From contig NZ_VUJW01000008.1 in assembly GCF_008373765.1 (NCBI RefSeq), positions 227,568 to 291,567 of the forward strand: DNA of 64,000 bases, in the 5' to 3' direction. Below the pieces are notes generated by a model. That model had not been told where the DNA came from. It did no database searches and was given only the letters and a program-made list of their open reading frames with translations. Each line of letters starts with the position of its first letter. Within the stretch, counting starts at the first letter, position 1. Below, one piece after another: positions 1-7,890 of the stretch. Source of the stretch: Nocardioides antri (GTDB taxonomy: Bacteria > Actinomycetota > Actinomycetes > Propionibacteriales > Nocardioidaceae). Both the position numbers and the translations under genes were made by a program.

Positions 1-370
1 TGCCGTACTCGGCATCCTGCTCGGCCACGCTCTGCACAGGCGTGATGGTGAGCAGGTTGACGGGCAGTGTGTGGCGCACGGCGTCGGCGGTGCCGATTGT
101 CTCGGCGAAGTGGTAGCCGGTGTCGAGGAACACGACGTCGATGCCGGGCACGACCTTGGACGCGATGTGCGCGAGGACGGCGTCACCCATCGACGACGTC
201 ACGCAGAACCGGTCGCCGAAGGTGGCGGCGGCCCACTCGATGATCACCTCCGCGGGAGCCAGCTCGAGCTCCGCGCCCCAATGGGACACGATCTCGCGCA
301 GCTCCTCGGGCGAGCGGCCGTCGGTGTGGGCACCGCGGGCGAGGCGGGCCTTGGCGGTGGACACGCTCAT
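1..370 (-). CDS. cysH: Phosphoadenylyl-sulfate / adenylyl-sulfate reductase, N-terminal part
   Basis: This is the N-terminal ~123 residues of a PAPS/APS reductase; the gene runs off the left edge. The enzyme reduces activated sulfate to sulfite with thioredoxin. The visible part contains the adenylyl-binding segment VTSSMGDAVLAHI and the family motif FLDTGYHFAET. The ATG at 370 overlaps the stop of the small upstream gene (ATGA), so the two are translationally coupled. It is the last visible gene of a sir - small Zn protein - cysH operon on the minus strand. The C-terminal Cys residues that separate APS from PAPS reductases are outside the window, so the substrate cannot be decided here. Confidence 0.9.
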   Translation of the reverse strand, partial: MSVSTAKARLARGAHTDGRSPEELREIVSHWGAELELAPAEVIIEWAAATFGDRFCVTSSMGDAVLAHIASKVVPGIDVVFLDTGYHFAETIGTADAVRHTLPVNLLTITPVQSVAEQDAEYG

Positions 371-525
371 CGCGGCTCACCTCCCGGCCGCACGAGACCG
401 AGCATCTTCAACGAGAAAGCGCGCAGGCACGACCGGCACTCCCAGGCGCCGTGGGTCGCCCCGTGCGGGTAGAGGTCGCCCTCGCCGCAGAAGGGGCAGT
501 GGAACGGCACTGCGCGCTCCGTCAT
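367..525 (-). CDS. 52-aa Cys4 zinc-ribbon-like protein of the sulfate assimilation operon
   Basis: A 52-residue ORF starts at ATG 525 and ends in a 4-base overlap with cysH. It has two CxxC knuckles, CPFC near residues 10-13 and CRSC near 30-33, which should bind one zinc ion. The spacing and size resemble a minimal zinc ribbon. It lies between sir and cysH in the same orientation, and the coupling to cysH argues it is translated. The role is unknown; a metal-binding accessory of sulfite reduction or a small redox/regulatory protein are both possible. The ORF is easy to miss because of its length. Confidence 0.75.
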   Translation of the reverse strand: MTERAVPFHCPFCGEGDLYPHGATHGAWECRSCLRAFSLKMLGLVRPGGEPR

Positions 526-592
526 CGGGGTCCCCGCACGATTGTTCGCTGGGGGAGCGAAGCGGAGGAGGCGAAGAATCGGGTGGGGTGAT

Positions 593-2314
593 TCATTGGA
601 CGGACTCCAGCGTCTTGTCGCCGCGGAGCAGCTCCTCGTCGGCGCGGGCGACCCAGTCGGCGAACCGCTCGTCGTCCTTGCGGTCGGCGAGGTAGTTGCT
701 GACCACGCTGCTGACGTAGTCGTCGAGCGCGACGCTGGTGACCTTGTGGGCGCGCAGCTTGCGGCCGAAGTTGGCGCCCAGCCCGGTCGCGCCGCCTAGG
801 TGCACCTGGAAGCCCTCGACCTGCTTGCCGTCGTCGTCGAGGACGAGCTGGCCCTTGAGGCCGAAGTCGGCGACCTGGGTGCGGGCGCAGGCGTTGGGGC
901 AGCCGTTCACGTTGACGGTGATGGGGGTGTCGAGCTCGGGGAAGCGGCGCTCGAGCTCGTCGACCAGGTCGCGGGCGCGGTCCTTGGTGTCGACGATCGC
1001 CAGCTTGCAGAACTCGATCCCGGTGCAGGCCATCGTGTTGCGCCGCCAGTTGGAGGGCCGGGCGGAGAGCCCGATCTCATCGAGGCGCGCGACGAGGCCG
1101 TCGACCTGGTCGGCGTCGACGCCGATGAGCACGATCTTCTGGTACGGCGTCAGGCGGGCCCCGGCGACGCCGTACTCCTCGAGCAGGTCGGCCAGCTGGA
1201 CCAGCAGGCTGCCGGAGACGCGGCCAACGGTCGGCGCGATGCCGACGTAGAACTTGCCGTCCTTCTGGGGGTGCACGCCGATGTGGTCGCGGTGGCCGAC
1301 CGGCGACTCCGGGGACGGGTTGGAGACGAGCTTCTTGCCGAGGTACTCGTTCTCGAGCACCTCCCGGAACTTCTCCACGCCCCAGTCGGCGACGAGGAAC
1401 TTGAGCCGGGCGCGCGAGCGCAGCCGGCGGTAGCCGTAGTCGCGGAAGATGCCGGCGACACCGGACCACACGTCCGGGACCTCGTCGAGCGGGATCCAGA
1501 CGCCGAGCTTCTGGGCGAGCATCGGGTTGGTCGACAGCCCGCCACCGACCCACACGTCGAAGCCGGGGCCGTGCTCGGGGTGGACCGTGCCGACGAACGA
1601 CACGTCGTTGGTCTCGGGCGAGACGTCGTGGCTCGGGTGACCGGTGAGTGCGGTCTTGAACTTGCGGGGGAGGTTCGAGAAGTCCTTGTGGCCGATGTAG
1701 CGGCGCTCGATCTCCTCCAGGGCCGACGTGCCGTCGATGATCTCGTCGGCGGCGACGCCGGCGACCGGCGAGCCGAGGAACGGCCGCGGCGAGTCGCCGC
1801 AGGCCTCCATCGAGTGGAGCCCGACGGCGTCGAGACGGTCCCAGATCGCCGGGACGTTCTCGATCTCGATCCAGTGGTACTGGATGTTCTCGCGGTCGGT
1901 GACGTCGGCGGTGTCCCGGGCGAAGTCGACGCCGATCTCGCCGAGCGCGCGGACCGCGGCGGGGGAGAGCAGCTTGCCGTCGGTGCGGACCCGCAGCATG
2001 AAGTAGCGGTCGTCCAGCTCCTCCTCCTCGAGGGAGGCCGTCTTGCCGCCGTCGATGCCGGGCTTGCGCTGGGTGTAGAGACCCATCCAGCGGAACCGGC
2101 CGCGGAGGTCGGCGGGGTCGATCGAGTCGAAGCCGCGCTTGGAGTAGACGTAGAGGATCCGGTCCCGCACGTTGAGCGGGTCGTCGTTCTTCTTGCTCTC
2201 CTCGTTCTTGTTCAGCGGCTCGCGGTAGCCGAAGGACCACTGGCCCTCGGCACGGCGGGGACGCGGGACGTCGGTGAACTTCGGCGGCTGGGAGTCGAAG
2301 CGCAGGTCGGCCAT
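593..2314 (-). CDS. sir: Ferredoxin-dependent sulfite (nitrite/sulfite-type) reductase
   Basis: A 573-aa siroheme/[4Fe-4S] reductase that converts sulfite to sulfide in the cytoplasm with electrons from ferredoxin. The cluster ligands are visible as Cys430/Cys436 (CTGIEFC) and Cys472/Cys476 (CPNAC), the CX5C...CX3C pattern of the family. Two nitrite/sulfite reductase ferredoxin-like half domains surround them. The ATG at 2314 is preceded by a short leader peptide ORF. Position directly upstream of cysH favours sulfite over nitrite as substrate; sequence alone does not fully separate Sir from NirA. A 67-bp gap separates it from the next operon gene. Confidence 0.9.
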   Translation of the reverse strand: MADLRFDSQPPKFTDVPRPRRAEGQWSFGYREPLNKNEESKKNDDPLNVRDRILYVYSKRGFDSIDPADLRGRFRWMGLYTQRKPGIDGGKTASLEEEELDDRYFMLRVRTDGKLLSPAAVRALGEIGVDFARDTADVTDRENIQYHWIEIENVPAIWDRLDAVGLHSMEACGDSPRPFLGSPVAGVAADEIIDGTSALEEIERRYIGHKDFSNLPRKFKTALTGHPSHDVSPETNDVSFVGTVHPEHGPGFDVWVGGGLSTNPMLAQKLGVWIPLDEVPDVWSGVAGIFRDYGYRRLRSRARLKFLVADWGVEKFREVLENEYLGKKLVSNPSPESPVGHRDHIGVHPQKDGKFYVGIAPTVGRVSGSLLVQLADLLEEYGVAGARLTPYQKIVLIGVDADQVDGLVARLDEIGLSARPSNWRRNTMACTGIEFCKLAIVDTKDRARDLVDELERRFPELDTPITVNVNGCPNACARTQVADFGLKGQLVLDDDGKQVEGFQVHLGGATGLGANFGRKLRAHKVTSVALDDYVSSVVSNYLADRKDDERFADWVARADEELLRGDKTLESVQ

Positions 2315-2381
2315 GGTTCTACGAAGGTCCTTCGCTGATGGGCGCGTACAACGCGCGGCTGAGGTCTGGGAGCGATGCGGA

Positions 2382-2471
2382 TCAGCGGGGCCAACACATC
2401 ATGCTGCGGGTACGCCCGAGGTCCACGTGGCGGCGTACCACGAGGAACTTGTGCGTTGCAGCAGAGACCAT
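2382..2471 (-). CDS. 29-aa putative leader peptide upstream of sir
   Basis: ATG 2471 to TGA 2382 encodes 29 residues ending in the signature VRRHVDLGRTRSMMCWPR. The RRHVDLxR...C pattern is typical of actinobacterial leader peptides found ahead of sulfur assimilation genes, where translation is thought to sense cysteine supply. It lies 67 bp upstream of the sir start on the same strand. The single Cys near the end and the immediate Trp-Pro-Arg-stop fit an attenuation peptide. No clear terminator stem was resolved by eye between it and sir. Recognition rests on the motif plus position. Confidence 0.75.
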   Translation of the reverse strand: MVSAATHKFLVVRRHVDLGRTRSMMCWPR

Positions 2472-2669
2472 GTCAACCAGTCTCAGTCCGCGGACGGAGC
2501 TTCCACAAATCGGGATCTCATGATGTGGACGGACGTCTCGCGATGCGGACGGTGATCTCCGCCTTCCGCCGCGTGAACGCCGTTGTTGCGACGCACGTCA
2601 CACGCAGTGCGGGCGGCTACGAACGGGGTCACAGTGATCGGAACGCCCGTCCCCCCTACGATCTTCCGC

Positions 2670-4124
2670 ATGAGCCCGGTCAACCCCAACTCCAGCAGCC
2701 TCGTCAGCAGTGCGTACCAGCAGGCGCTGGACGTGATCGCCTCTGTCGAGCCGCGGATCGCCGACGCCACCCGCCAGGAGCTCGCCGACCAGCGGGCGTC
2801 TCTGAAGCTCATCGCGAGCGAGAACTACGCGTCCCCGGCCGTGCTGTTGACCATGGGAACCTGGTTCAGCGACAAGTACGCCGAGGGCACGGTCGGCCAC
2901 CGCTTCTACGCGGGCTGCCAGAACGTCGACACCGTCGAGGCGCTCGCCGCCGAGCACGCCCGCGAGCTGTTCGGGGCGGAGTACGCCTACGTCCAGCCGC
3001 ACTCCGGCATCGATGCCAACCTCACCGCCTACTGGGCGATCCTGGCCCACCGGGTCGAGGGGCCGTGGCTGCAGAACGCCGGCGTCAAGAACATGAACGA
3101 CCTGAGCGACGCCGACTGGGAGAAGCTGCGCCACGAGCTCGGCAACCAGCGCCTGCTCGGCATGAGCCTGGACTCCGGCGGCCATCTCACCCACGGCTTC
3201 CGCCCGAACATCAGCGGCAAGATGTTCCACCAGCAGCAGTACGGCACCGACCCGGAGACCGGGCTGCTCGACTACGACGCCCTCCGCGCGAAGGCCAAGG
3301 AGTTCAAGCCGCTGATCCTGGTGGCGGGCTACTCCGCCTACCCGCGGCGCGTGAACTTCGCCAAGATGCGCGAGATCGCCGACGAGGTGGGCGCGACCCT
3401 GATGGTCGACATGGCGCACTTCGCCGGCCTGGTGGCGGGCAAGGTGTTCACCGGCGACGAGGACCCGGTCCCGCACGCCCACGTGGTCACCAGCACGTCC
3501 CACAAGTCGCTGCGCGGCCCGCGCGGCGGTTTCATCCTCGCGACCGAGGAGTACGCCCCGAGCGTCGACCGCGGCTGCCCGATGGTCCTCGGTGGTCCGC
3601 TCTCGCACGTGATGGCGGCGAAGGCGGTGGCGTTCGCCGAGGCGCGGACCGCGGAGTTCCAGACCTACGCCCAGCAGATCGCCGACAACGCCAAGTCGCT
3701 GGCCGAGGGCTTCCTCAGCCGCGGCGGCAAGCTCGTCACCGGCGGCACCGACAACCACATCGTGCTGCTCGACGTGACGTCGTTCGGGCTGACCGGCCGC
3801 CAGGCGGAGTCGGCTCTCCTCGACGCCGGCGTCGTCACCAACCGCAACTCGGTCCCGGCCGACCCGAACGGCGCCTGGTACACCTCTGGCATCCGGCTCG
3901 GCACCCCGGCGCTGACCACCCGCGGCTTCGGGCACGACGAGTTCGACCGGGTCGCCGAGCTGATCGTCCACGTCCTGCAGAACACCACCCCCGGCACGAC
4001 CAAGGCGGGCGATCCGTCCAAGGCGTCGTACGTCCTGGCGGAGGGTGTGGCCGACAAGGTCAAGGACGCCTCGGTCGAGATGCTCGACAAGCACCCGCTC
4101 TACCCCGGGCTCGAGCTGGCCTGA
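2670..4124 (+). CDS. glyA: Serine hydroxymethyltransferase
   Basis: A 484-aa PLP enzyme interconverting serine and glycine with tetrahydrofolate, feeding one-carbon metabolism. The PLP lysine is Lys279 in [12 protein letters not shown]. The N-terminal [12 protein letters not shown] and the [15 protein letters not shown] substrate/PLP segments are canonical. It is longer than the ~420-aa E. coli enzyme because of an insert around residues 115-175 seen in some actinobacterial GlyA. I chose ATG 2670 (MSPVNPN) because homology begins just after it; an in-frame start at 2583 would add an atypical extension. About 200 bp upstream carries no recognised riboswitch. Confidence 0.93.
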   Translation: MSPVNPNSSSLVSSAYQQALDVIASVEPRIADATRQELADQRASLKLIASENYASPAVLLTMGTWFSDKYAEGTVGHRFYAGCQNVDTVEALAAEHARELFGAEYAYVQPHSGIDANLTAYWAILAHRVEGPWLQNAGVKNMNDLSDADWEKLRHELGNQRLLGMSLDSGGHLTHGFRPNISGKMFHQQQYGTDPETGLLDYDALRAKAKEFKPLILVAGYSAYPRRVNFAKMREIADEVGATLMVDMAHFAGLVAGKVFTGDEDPVPHAHVVTSTSHKSLRGPRGGFILATEEYAPSVDRGCPMVLGGPLSHVMAAKAVAFAEARTAEFQTYAQQIADNAKSLAEGFLSRGGKLVTGGTDNHIVLLDVTSFGLTGRQAESALLDAGVVTNRNSVPADPNGAWYTSGIRLGTPALTTRGFGHDEFDRVAELIVHVLQNTTPGTTKAGDPSKASYVLAEGVADKVKDASVEMLDKHPLYPGLELA

Positions 4125-4140
4125 GGTCCGCCCGCGGTCG

Positions 4141-4884
4141 TCAGGCGGACTTGCGCCAGACCGACACGTGCTTCGTGCTCTCGCCGGTGAAGGGGCTGCG
4201 GTCCCAGTCGGCGTAGCGCGCCTCCGGCTCCATGCCGGCGATCCGCGCCATCAGGTCGAGCTCGGCCGGCCAGGCGTACCGGAAGTCGCCGGCGTCGCGC
4301 CGCCAGGTCCCGTCCGCGGTGCGGGTGAAGTGATGGGACGTCGACCGCTGCGTGGCGAGGTCGAACGTGTCGAACCCGACGTGGGCGTCTGAGACGTCGA
4401 ACGGGACGGCTCCCTGCGTCGGTGGGAGCCGCCGGAGCGGGGGAACCCCGACCTCGACCAGGAACCTGCCGCCGGGAGCTAGGTGTCGCGCGGCGTTGAC
4501 GAAGCACGCGACCTGCTCGTCCTGGGTGAGGAGGTTCGAGATCGTGTTGTAGACGAGGTAGACGAGCGAGAACGAACCGGCACCGTCGACGACAGTCGTC
4601 GCCATGTCGCCGATCGTCACCGGGAGCCGGGCCTCGTCGACCTTGGCGCGCAGCCGCTCCGCCATCGGCGCGGACAGCTCGATCCCGGTGACGGGCACCC
4701 CGCGCTCCCGCAGCGGTACGCCGACCCGGCCGGTCCCGATCGCCAGCTCCAGCGCCGGTCCGTCGCCCGCGAGCTCCGCGAGCAGGTCCACCGTCGGCGC
4801 GAGCACCTCGGGCGCGAACATCGCCGCGTCCTCCTCGTCGTAGCGCGCCGCGGTCGCGGCGCTCCACACCTTGCTGCTGGTCAC
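4141..4884 (-). CDS. Class I SAM-dependent methyltransferase
   Basis: A 247-aa Rossmann methyltransferase with motif I LELAIGTGRVGVPL near residues 36-50, an acidic GIELS at the end of strand 2, and a post-motif FSLVYLVYNTISNL. The C-terminal half carries the substrate-specific cap typical of small-molecule methyltransferases. GTG 4884 is taken as start because the upstream part of the open frame overlaps the neighbouring gene and lacks homology. It converges on glyA with only 16 bp between the stops. Substrate unknown. Confidence 0.78.
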   Translation of the reverse strand: MTSSKVWSAATAARYDEEDAAMFAPEVLAPTVDLLAELAGDGPALELAIGTGRVGVPLRERGVPVTGIELSAPMAERLRAKVDEARLPVTIGDMATTVVDGAGSFSLVYLVYNTISNLLTQDEQVACFVNAARHLAPGGRFLVEVGVPPLRRLPPTQGAVPFDVSDAHVGFDTFDLATQRSTSHHFTRTADGTWRRDAGDFRYAWPAELDLMARIAGMEPEARYADWDRSPFTGESTKHVSVWRKSA

Positions 4885-4946
4885 GGTCCACCACCCTGGT
4901 CCGCCGGCAGCCAGGCTGTCGACCGAGTTTCCGCCCGCCGCATCGC

Positions 4947-5393
4947 TCAGGCGGATCGCGTGCGGGGGAGGATCTCGTCCATCGGCGCGGGGATGATCGC
5001 GGTGTCGGTGGCGACATGGAGCAGCTCCAGGCGCACGTCGGCGGCCCGGGCCGCGGCATAGAGCTCGCGGCACATCCCGCGGTCGTCCTCGGACAGTCCG
5101 CCACCACCGGGCCGCGCGAGCATCAGCGCCACGCTGCACGCGTCGCCGCCGAGACCGCTGACGAGCATCGCGAGGAGCTCGACGAAGCGGGCCGCGTCGT
5201 CAGCGCCGAAGGCGGTGGGCATCTCGTCGAGCTCGACGACGTTGGGGTGCGGACGGCCGTCGGGGTCGACGAGCACGAAGTACATCCGGCGGGTGTGCCA
5301 GCCGAGGGGCTCGATGATGGTCCGCCACATCGTGGTGACGTCGGCATCGGTCGTGAGGACGGGGAAGTGAGGCTCCCGAGAAGGTTTCGTCAT
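4947..5393 (-). CDS. Conserved hypothetical protein
   Basis: A 148-aa acidic cytoplasmic protein with no recognised domain. It has a hydrophobic segment RRMYFVLVDPDGRPHPNVVELDE and an Ala/Leu-rich helical middle. The pattern resembles actinobacterial proteins of unknown function rather than an enzyme with obvious catalytic residues. It begins at ATG 5393 and ends 62 bp before the methyltransferase start on the same strand, so the two may be co-transcribed. No function is proposed. Confidence 0.6.
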   Translation of the reverse strand: MTKPSREPHFPVLTTDADVTTMWRTIIEPLGWHTRRMYFVLVDPDGRPHPNVVELDEMPTAFGADDAARFVELLAMLVSGLGGDACSVALMLARPGGGGLSEDDRGMCRELYAAARAADVRLELLHVATDTAIIPAPMDEILPRTRSA

Positions 5394-5475
5394 GGCGTCA
5401 TCGTGTCCCTCTCGACCGACGTACGGGAGACCCTCCGACCCGGCCTGTGGATAACGGCTGGCTGGCCTGTGTGGG

Positions 5476-6168
5476 TCAGCGCCAGTGGTAGGCGACCTCG
5501 GGGCGGCCGCCGCCTCCGCCGTACCTCGGCTGCCGCTCGGCGAGGCCGACGCCGGCGAGGTGCTCGAGGTAGCGCCGGGCGGTGACCCGGGAGATCCCGA
5601 CCGCTGTCGCCGCCTCGCTGGCGGACATGCCCTCCGCCGCGTCGCGCACGGCAGTGGTGACGTCGCGCAGGGTCTCGGCGCTCATCCCCTTCGGCAGCGG
5701 CGCTGTGCCGGTGGGCCGGAGCGAGCCGAGCAGCCGGTCGACCTCGTCCTGGACGACCTCCCGCGGCGTGGCCGCGAACTGCTCCCGGTAGGCGGCGTAC
5801 TGCTCGAGCTTGGAGCGGAACGTCGCGAACGTGAACGGCTTCAGCAGGTAGAGGACCACCCCCTGGGCGACGGCGTGCCGCACCACGTCGGTGTCGCGGG
5901 CCGCGGTCACCGCGATCACGTCGCAGAGGTGACCGGCGGCGCGCACGCCATTGAGCAGCCCGAGGCCGTGGCCGTCGGGGAGGTTCATGTCGAGCAGCAG
6001 CAGGTCGACCGGGCGACCGCGGCCCCGTTCCGCGTCGAGGAGCCGCATGGTGTCGGCCACCGAGTGCGCGACGCCGGCGACCTCGAAGCCGAGCACGCGG
6101 GCGACGTACGACGCATGCGCCTCGGCCACCCGCACCTCGTCCTCCACGACGAGCACCCGCGCCGTCAC
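5476..6168 (-). CDS. CitB/DcuR-type response regulator
   Basis: A 230-aa two-component regulator. Residues 1-120 form a receiver domain with LLLLDMNLPDGHG as phospho-acceptor region and a conserved LLKPF lysine. The C-terminal part holds a winged helix (MSASEAATAVGISRVTARRYLEHL), as in CitB/DcuR/DpiA regulators of di- and tricarboxylate use. GTG 6168 overlaps the kinase stop by 4 bases, so kinase and regulator are coupled. The divergent dctA gene is the likely target. Confidence 0.88.
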   Translation of the reverse strand: MTARVLVVEDEVRVAEAHASYVARVLGFEVAGVAHSVADTMRLLDAERGRGRPVDLLLLDMNLPDGHGLGLLNGVRAAGHLCDVIAVTAARDTDVVRHAVAQGVVLYLLKPFTFATFRSKLEQYAAYREQFAATPREVVQDEVDRLLGSLRPTGTAPLPKGMSAETLRDVTTAVRDAAEGMSASEAATAVGISRVTARRYLEHLAGVGLAERQPRYGGGGGRPEVAYHWR

Positions 6169-7754
6169 GACGGCTCCTGGGGCCGCAGCGTCACCGTGAA
6201 CCGCGCCCCGCCGAGCGCGGACCGGCCGACGGTCACGTCGCCGCGGTGCCGCCGCGCGACCTGTACGACGAGCGCAAGCCCGAGCCCGCGGCCCGTGCCG
6301 GGCGCGGCCTTGGTCGTCCACCCGCGCTCGAGCACCCGGGCGGCGTCCTCGTCGTCGAGGCCCGGGCCGCTGTCGTCGACCGTGATGACCAGCGACTGCC
6401 CGTCCCGCTCCAGGTGCACGGTCACCCGGCGCTCCTCGGCGTCGGCGACCGCGTCGAACGCGTTGTCGACGAGGTTGCCGAGCACCGTCACGACGTCCCG
6501 GCGCGGGACCTCGCCGGTGTCGGCGACGCTGCCGGTGATCGCGAGGTCGATGCCACGCTCGGTCGCCTCCGCCGACTTGCCGAGCAGCAGCGCGGCCACC
6601 ACCGGGTCGTCCACCGCGCCGACCACCCGGTCGGCCAGCAGCTGGGCGACCTGGAGCTCCTCGGTGGCGAAGTCCACGGCCTCGTCCGGCCGCCCCATCT
6701 CGATCAGGGACACCACCGTGTGGAGCCGGTTGGCGGACTCGTGGTTCTGCGAGCGGAGCGACTCCGTGAGCCGCCGGACCACGTCCAGCTCACCGGTCAC
6801 CGAGCGCAGCTCGGTGTGGTCGCGCAGGCTCACCACCGAGCCCACCTCGCGGCCGTCCCACCGCGCCGGCGCGGTGGAGACGACGAGCATCCGGTCCCCG
6901 GCGAGGTAGAGGTCGTCGGACTCTGCGGTCCGGCCGAGCGCGGCCGCGACCAGGCCGGGCGCGAGGCCCAGCTCGCCGACCTGGCGGCCGACGACGTCGT
7001 CCGGCAGCTCGAGAAGGCGCCGGGCCTCGTCGTTCGCGAGCTCGACGCGACCGTCCGGGCCGAGCAGCAGGAGGCCCTCCCGGACCGCGTGGAGGACCGC
7101 CGAGTAGTACTCGTACATCCGCGCGATCTCACGCTCGCCCATCCCGTGCGTCATCCGCCGCAGCCGCCGGCTCACCAGCCCGGCGCCGACGAGACCGACG
7201 GCGAGCACCGCGGCCGCGCAAAGCAGGATCACCAGCACGTCGCGACGCAGCTCGCGGTTGAGGTCGCTGACCGTGATGCCGACCGAGACCAGCGCGACGA
7301 CCTCGTCACCGTCGCGGACCGGCACGACCGCGCGGACCGAAGGGCCGAGGGTGCCGATGAACTCCTGCGTGAAGACCTCGCCCTCCGGCGCGCTCCCGAG
7401 GTCGCCGACGAACGGCTTGCCGATGTTGTCCGGGTTGGGATGGGTGTAGCGCGTGCGGTCCAGCGCCATCACCACGACGAAGTCGGTGTCGGTGTCGACC
7501 CGCACCTGCTCGGCGTACGGCTGGAGGACCGAGGTGGGGTCGGGGGACTGGACCGCGGCGCGGACGGTGGGGGCGTCGGCCACCGCCTCGGCCACGGCCA
7601 CAGCGCGGTCGGTGGCGTGGTCGCGCACGTCCCGGCGCGCGTCGTACGCCGTCAACGCGATCGCGGTCGCGACCAGGACGACGACCACCCCGACCTGCAG
7701 CAGCAGGACCTGCCGGGCGACCGAGATGTCGGTCAGGAAGCGGGGGCGACGCAC
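6165..7754 (-). CDS. CitA/DcuS-type sensor histidine kinase
   Basis: A 529-aa membrane kinase. An N-terminal transmembrane helix (~residues 15-35) is followed by an extracytoplasmic sensor of the citrate/C4-dicarboxylate type (~40-170), a second membrane helix, and a cytoplasmic PAS domain. The H-box region is RSQNHESANRLHTVVSLIEM, with NHExxNRLH typical of the CitA/DcuS family, followed by an HATPase domain with NLVDNAFDAV and GRGLGLALV. The GTG start at 7754 is a choice among weak options; upstream residues in the open frame lack family similarity. It is probably the C4-dicarboxylate sensor for dctA, which starts 136 bp away on the opposite strand. Confidence 0.88.
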   Translation of the reverse strand: MRRPRFLTDISVARQVLLLQVGVVVVLVATAIALTAYDARRDVRDHATDRAVAVAEAVADAPTVRAAVQSPDPTSVLQPYAEQVRVDTDTDFVVVMALDRTRYTHPNPDNIGKPFVGDLGSAPEGEVFTQEFIGTLGPSVRAVVPVRDGDEVVALVSVGITVSDLNRELRRDVLVILLCAAAVLAVGLVGAGLVSRRLRRMTHGMGEREIARMYEYYSAVLHAVREGLLLLGPDGRVELANDEARRLLELPDDVVGRQVGELGLAPGLVAAALGRTAESDDLYLAGDRMLVVSTAPARWDGREVGSVVSLRDHTELRSVTGELDVVRRLTESLRSQNHESANRLHTVVSLIEMGRPDEAVDFATEELQVAQLLADRVVGAVDDPVVAALLLGKSAEATERGIDLAITGSVADTGEVPRRDVVTVLGNLVDNAFDAVADAEERRVTVHLERDGQSLVITVDDSGPGLDDEDAARVLERGWTTKAAPGTGRGLGLALVVQVARRHRGDVTVGRSALGGARFTVTLRPQEPS

Positions 7755-7820
7755 TCCGTCATTGTCACGCAGGTCGGGGCCGGTGATGTGGCGGGCGTCA
7801 CGAACACAACGAACGCAACG

Positions 7821-7834
7821 GTGACGCAGGTCAC
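7821..7834. promoter_or_regulatory. CRP/GlxR-like operator upstream of dctA
   Basis: GTGACGCAGGTCAC is a perfect inverted repeat with the GTGA-N6-TCAC spacing of actinobacterial CRP/GlxR sites. It lies 56 bp upstream of the dctA start in the dctA/kinase divergent region. A site here would add cAMP-type catabolite control to two-component control. Assignment is by pattern only. Confidence 0.5.
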
Positions 7835-7890
7835 TCCGCTCGGGACAGTCGGGGAAAGCCGGGACCGCCGGCACCCCCAGGAGGTCAACC

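Noticed and set aside
800-2338. Long open frame opposite sir (512 codons) and similar long frames opposite xdhAB, gcl, allB and the permease
   Set aside because: These are mirror frames of real genes in high-GC DNA. Their translations are rich in Asp/Glu/Val/Arg or Pro/Arg without domains or start signals.
2472-2669. Possible folate, ZTP or glycine riboswitch upstream of glyA
   Set aside because: I could not find the conserved core sequences of these riboswitch classes; only the divergent sir leader peptide at the left is supported.
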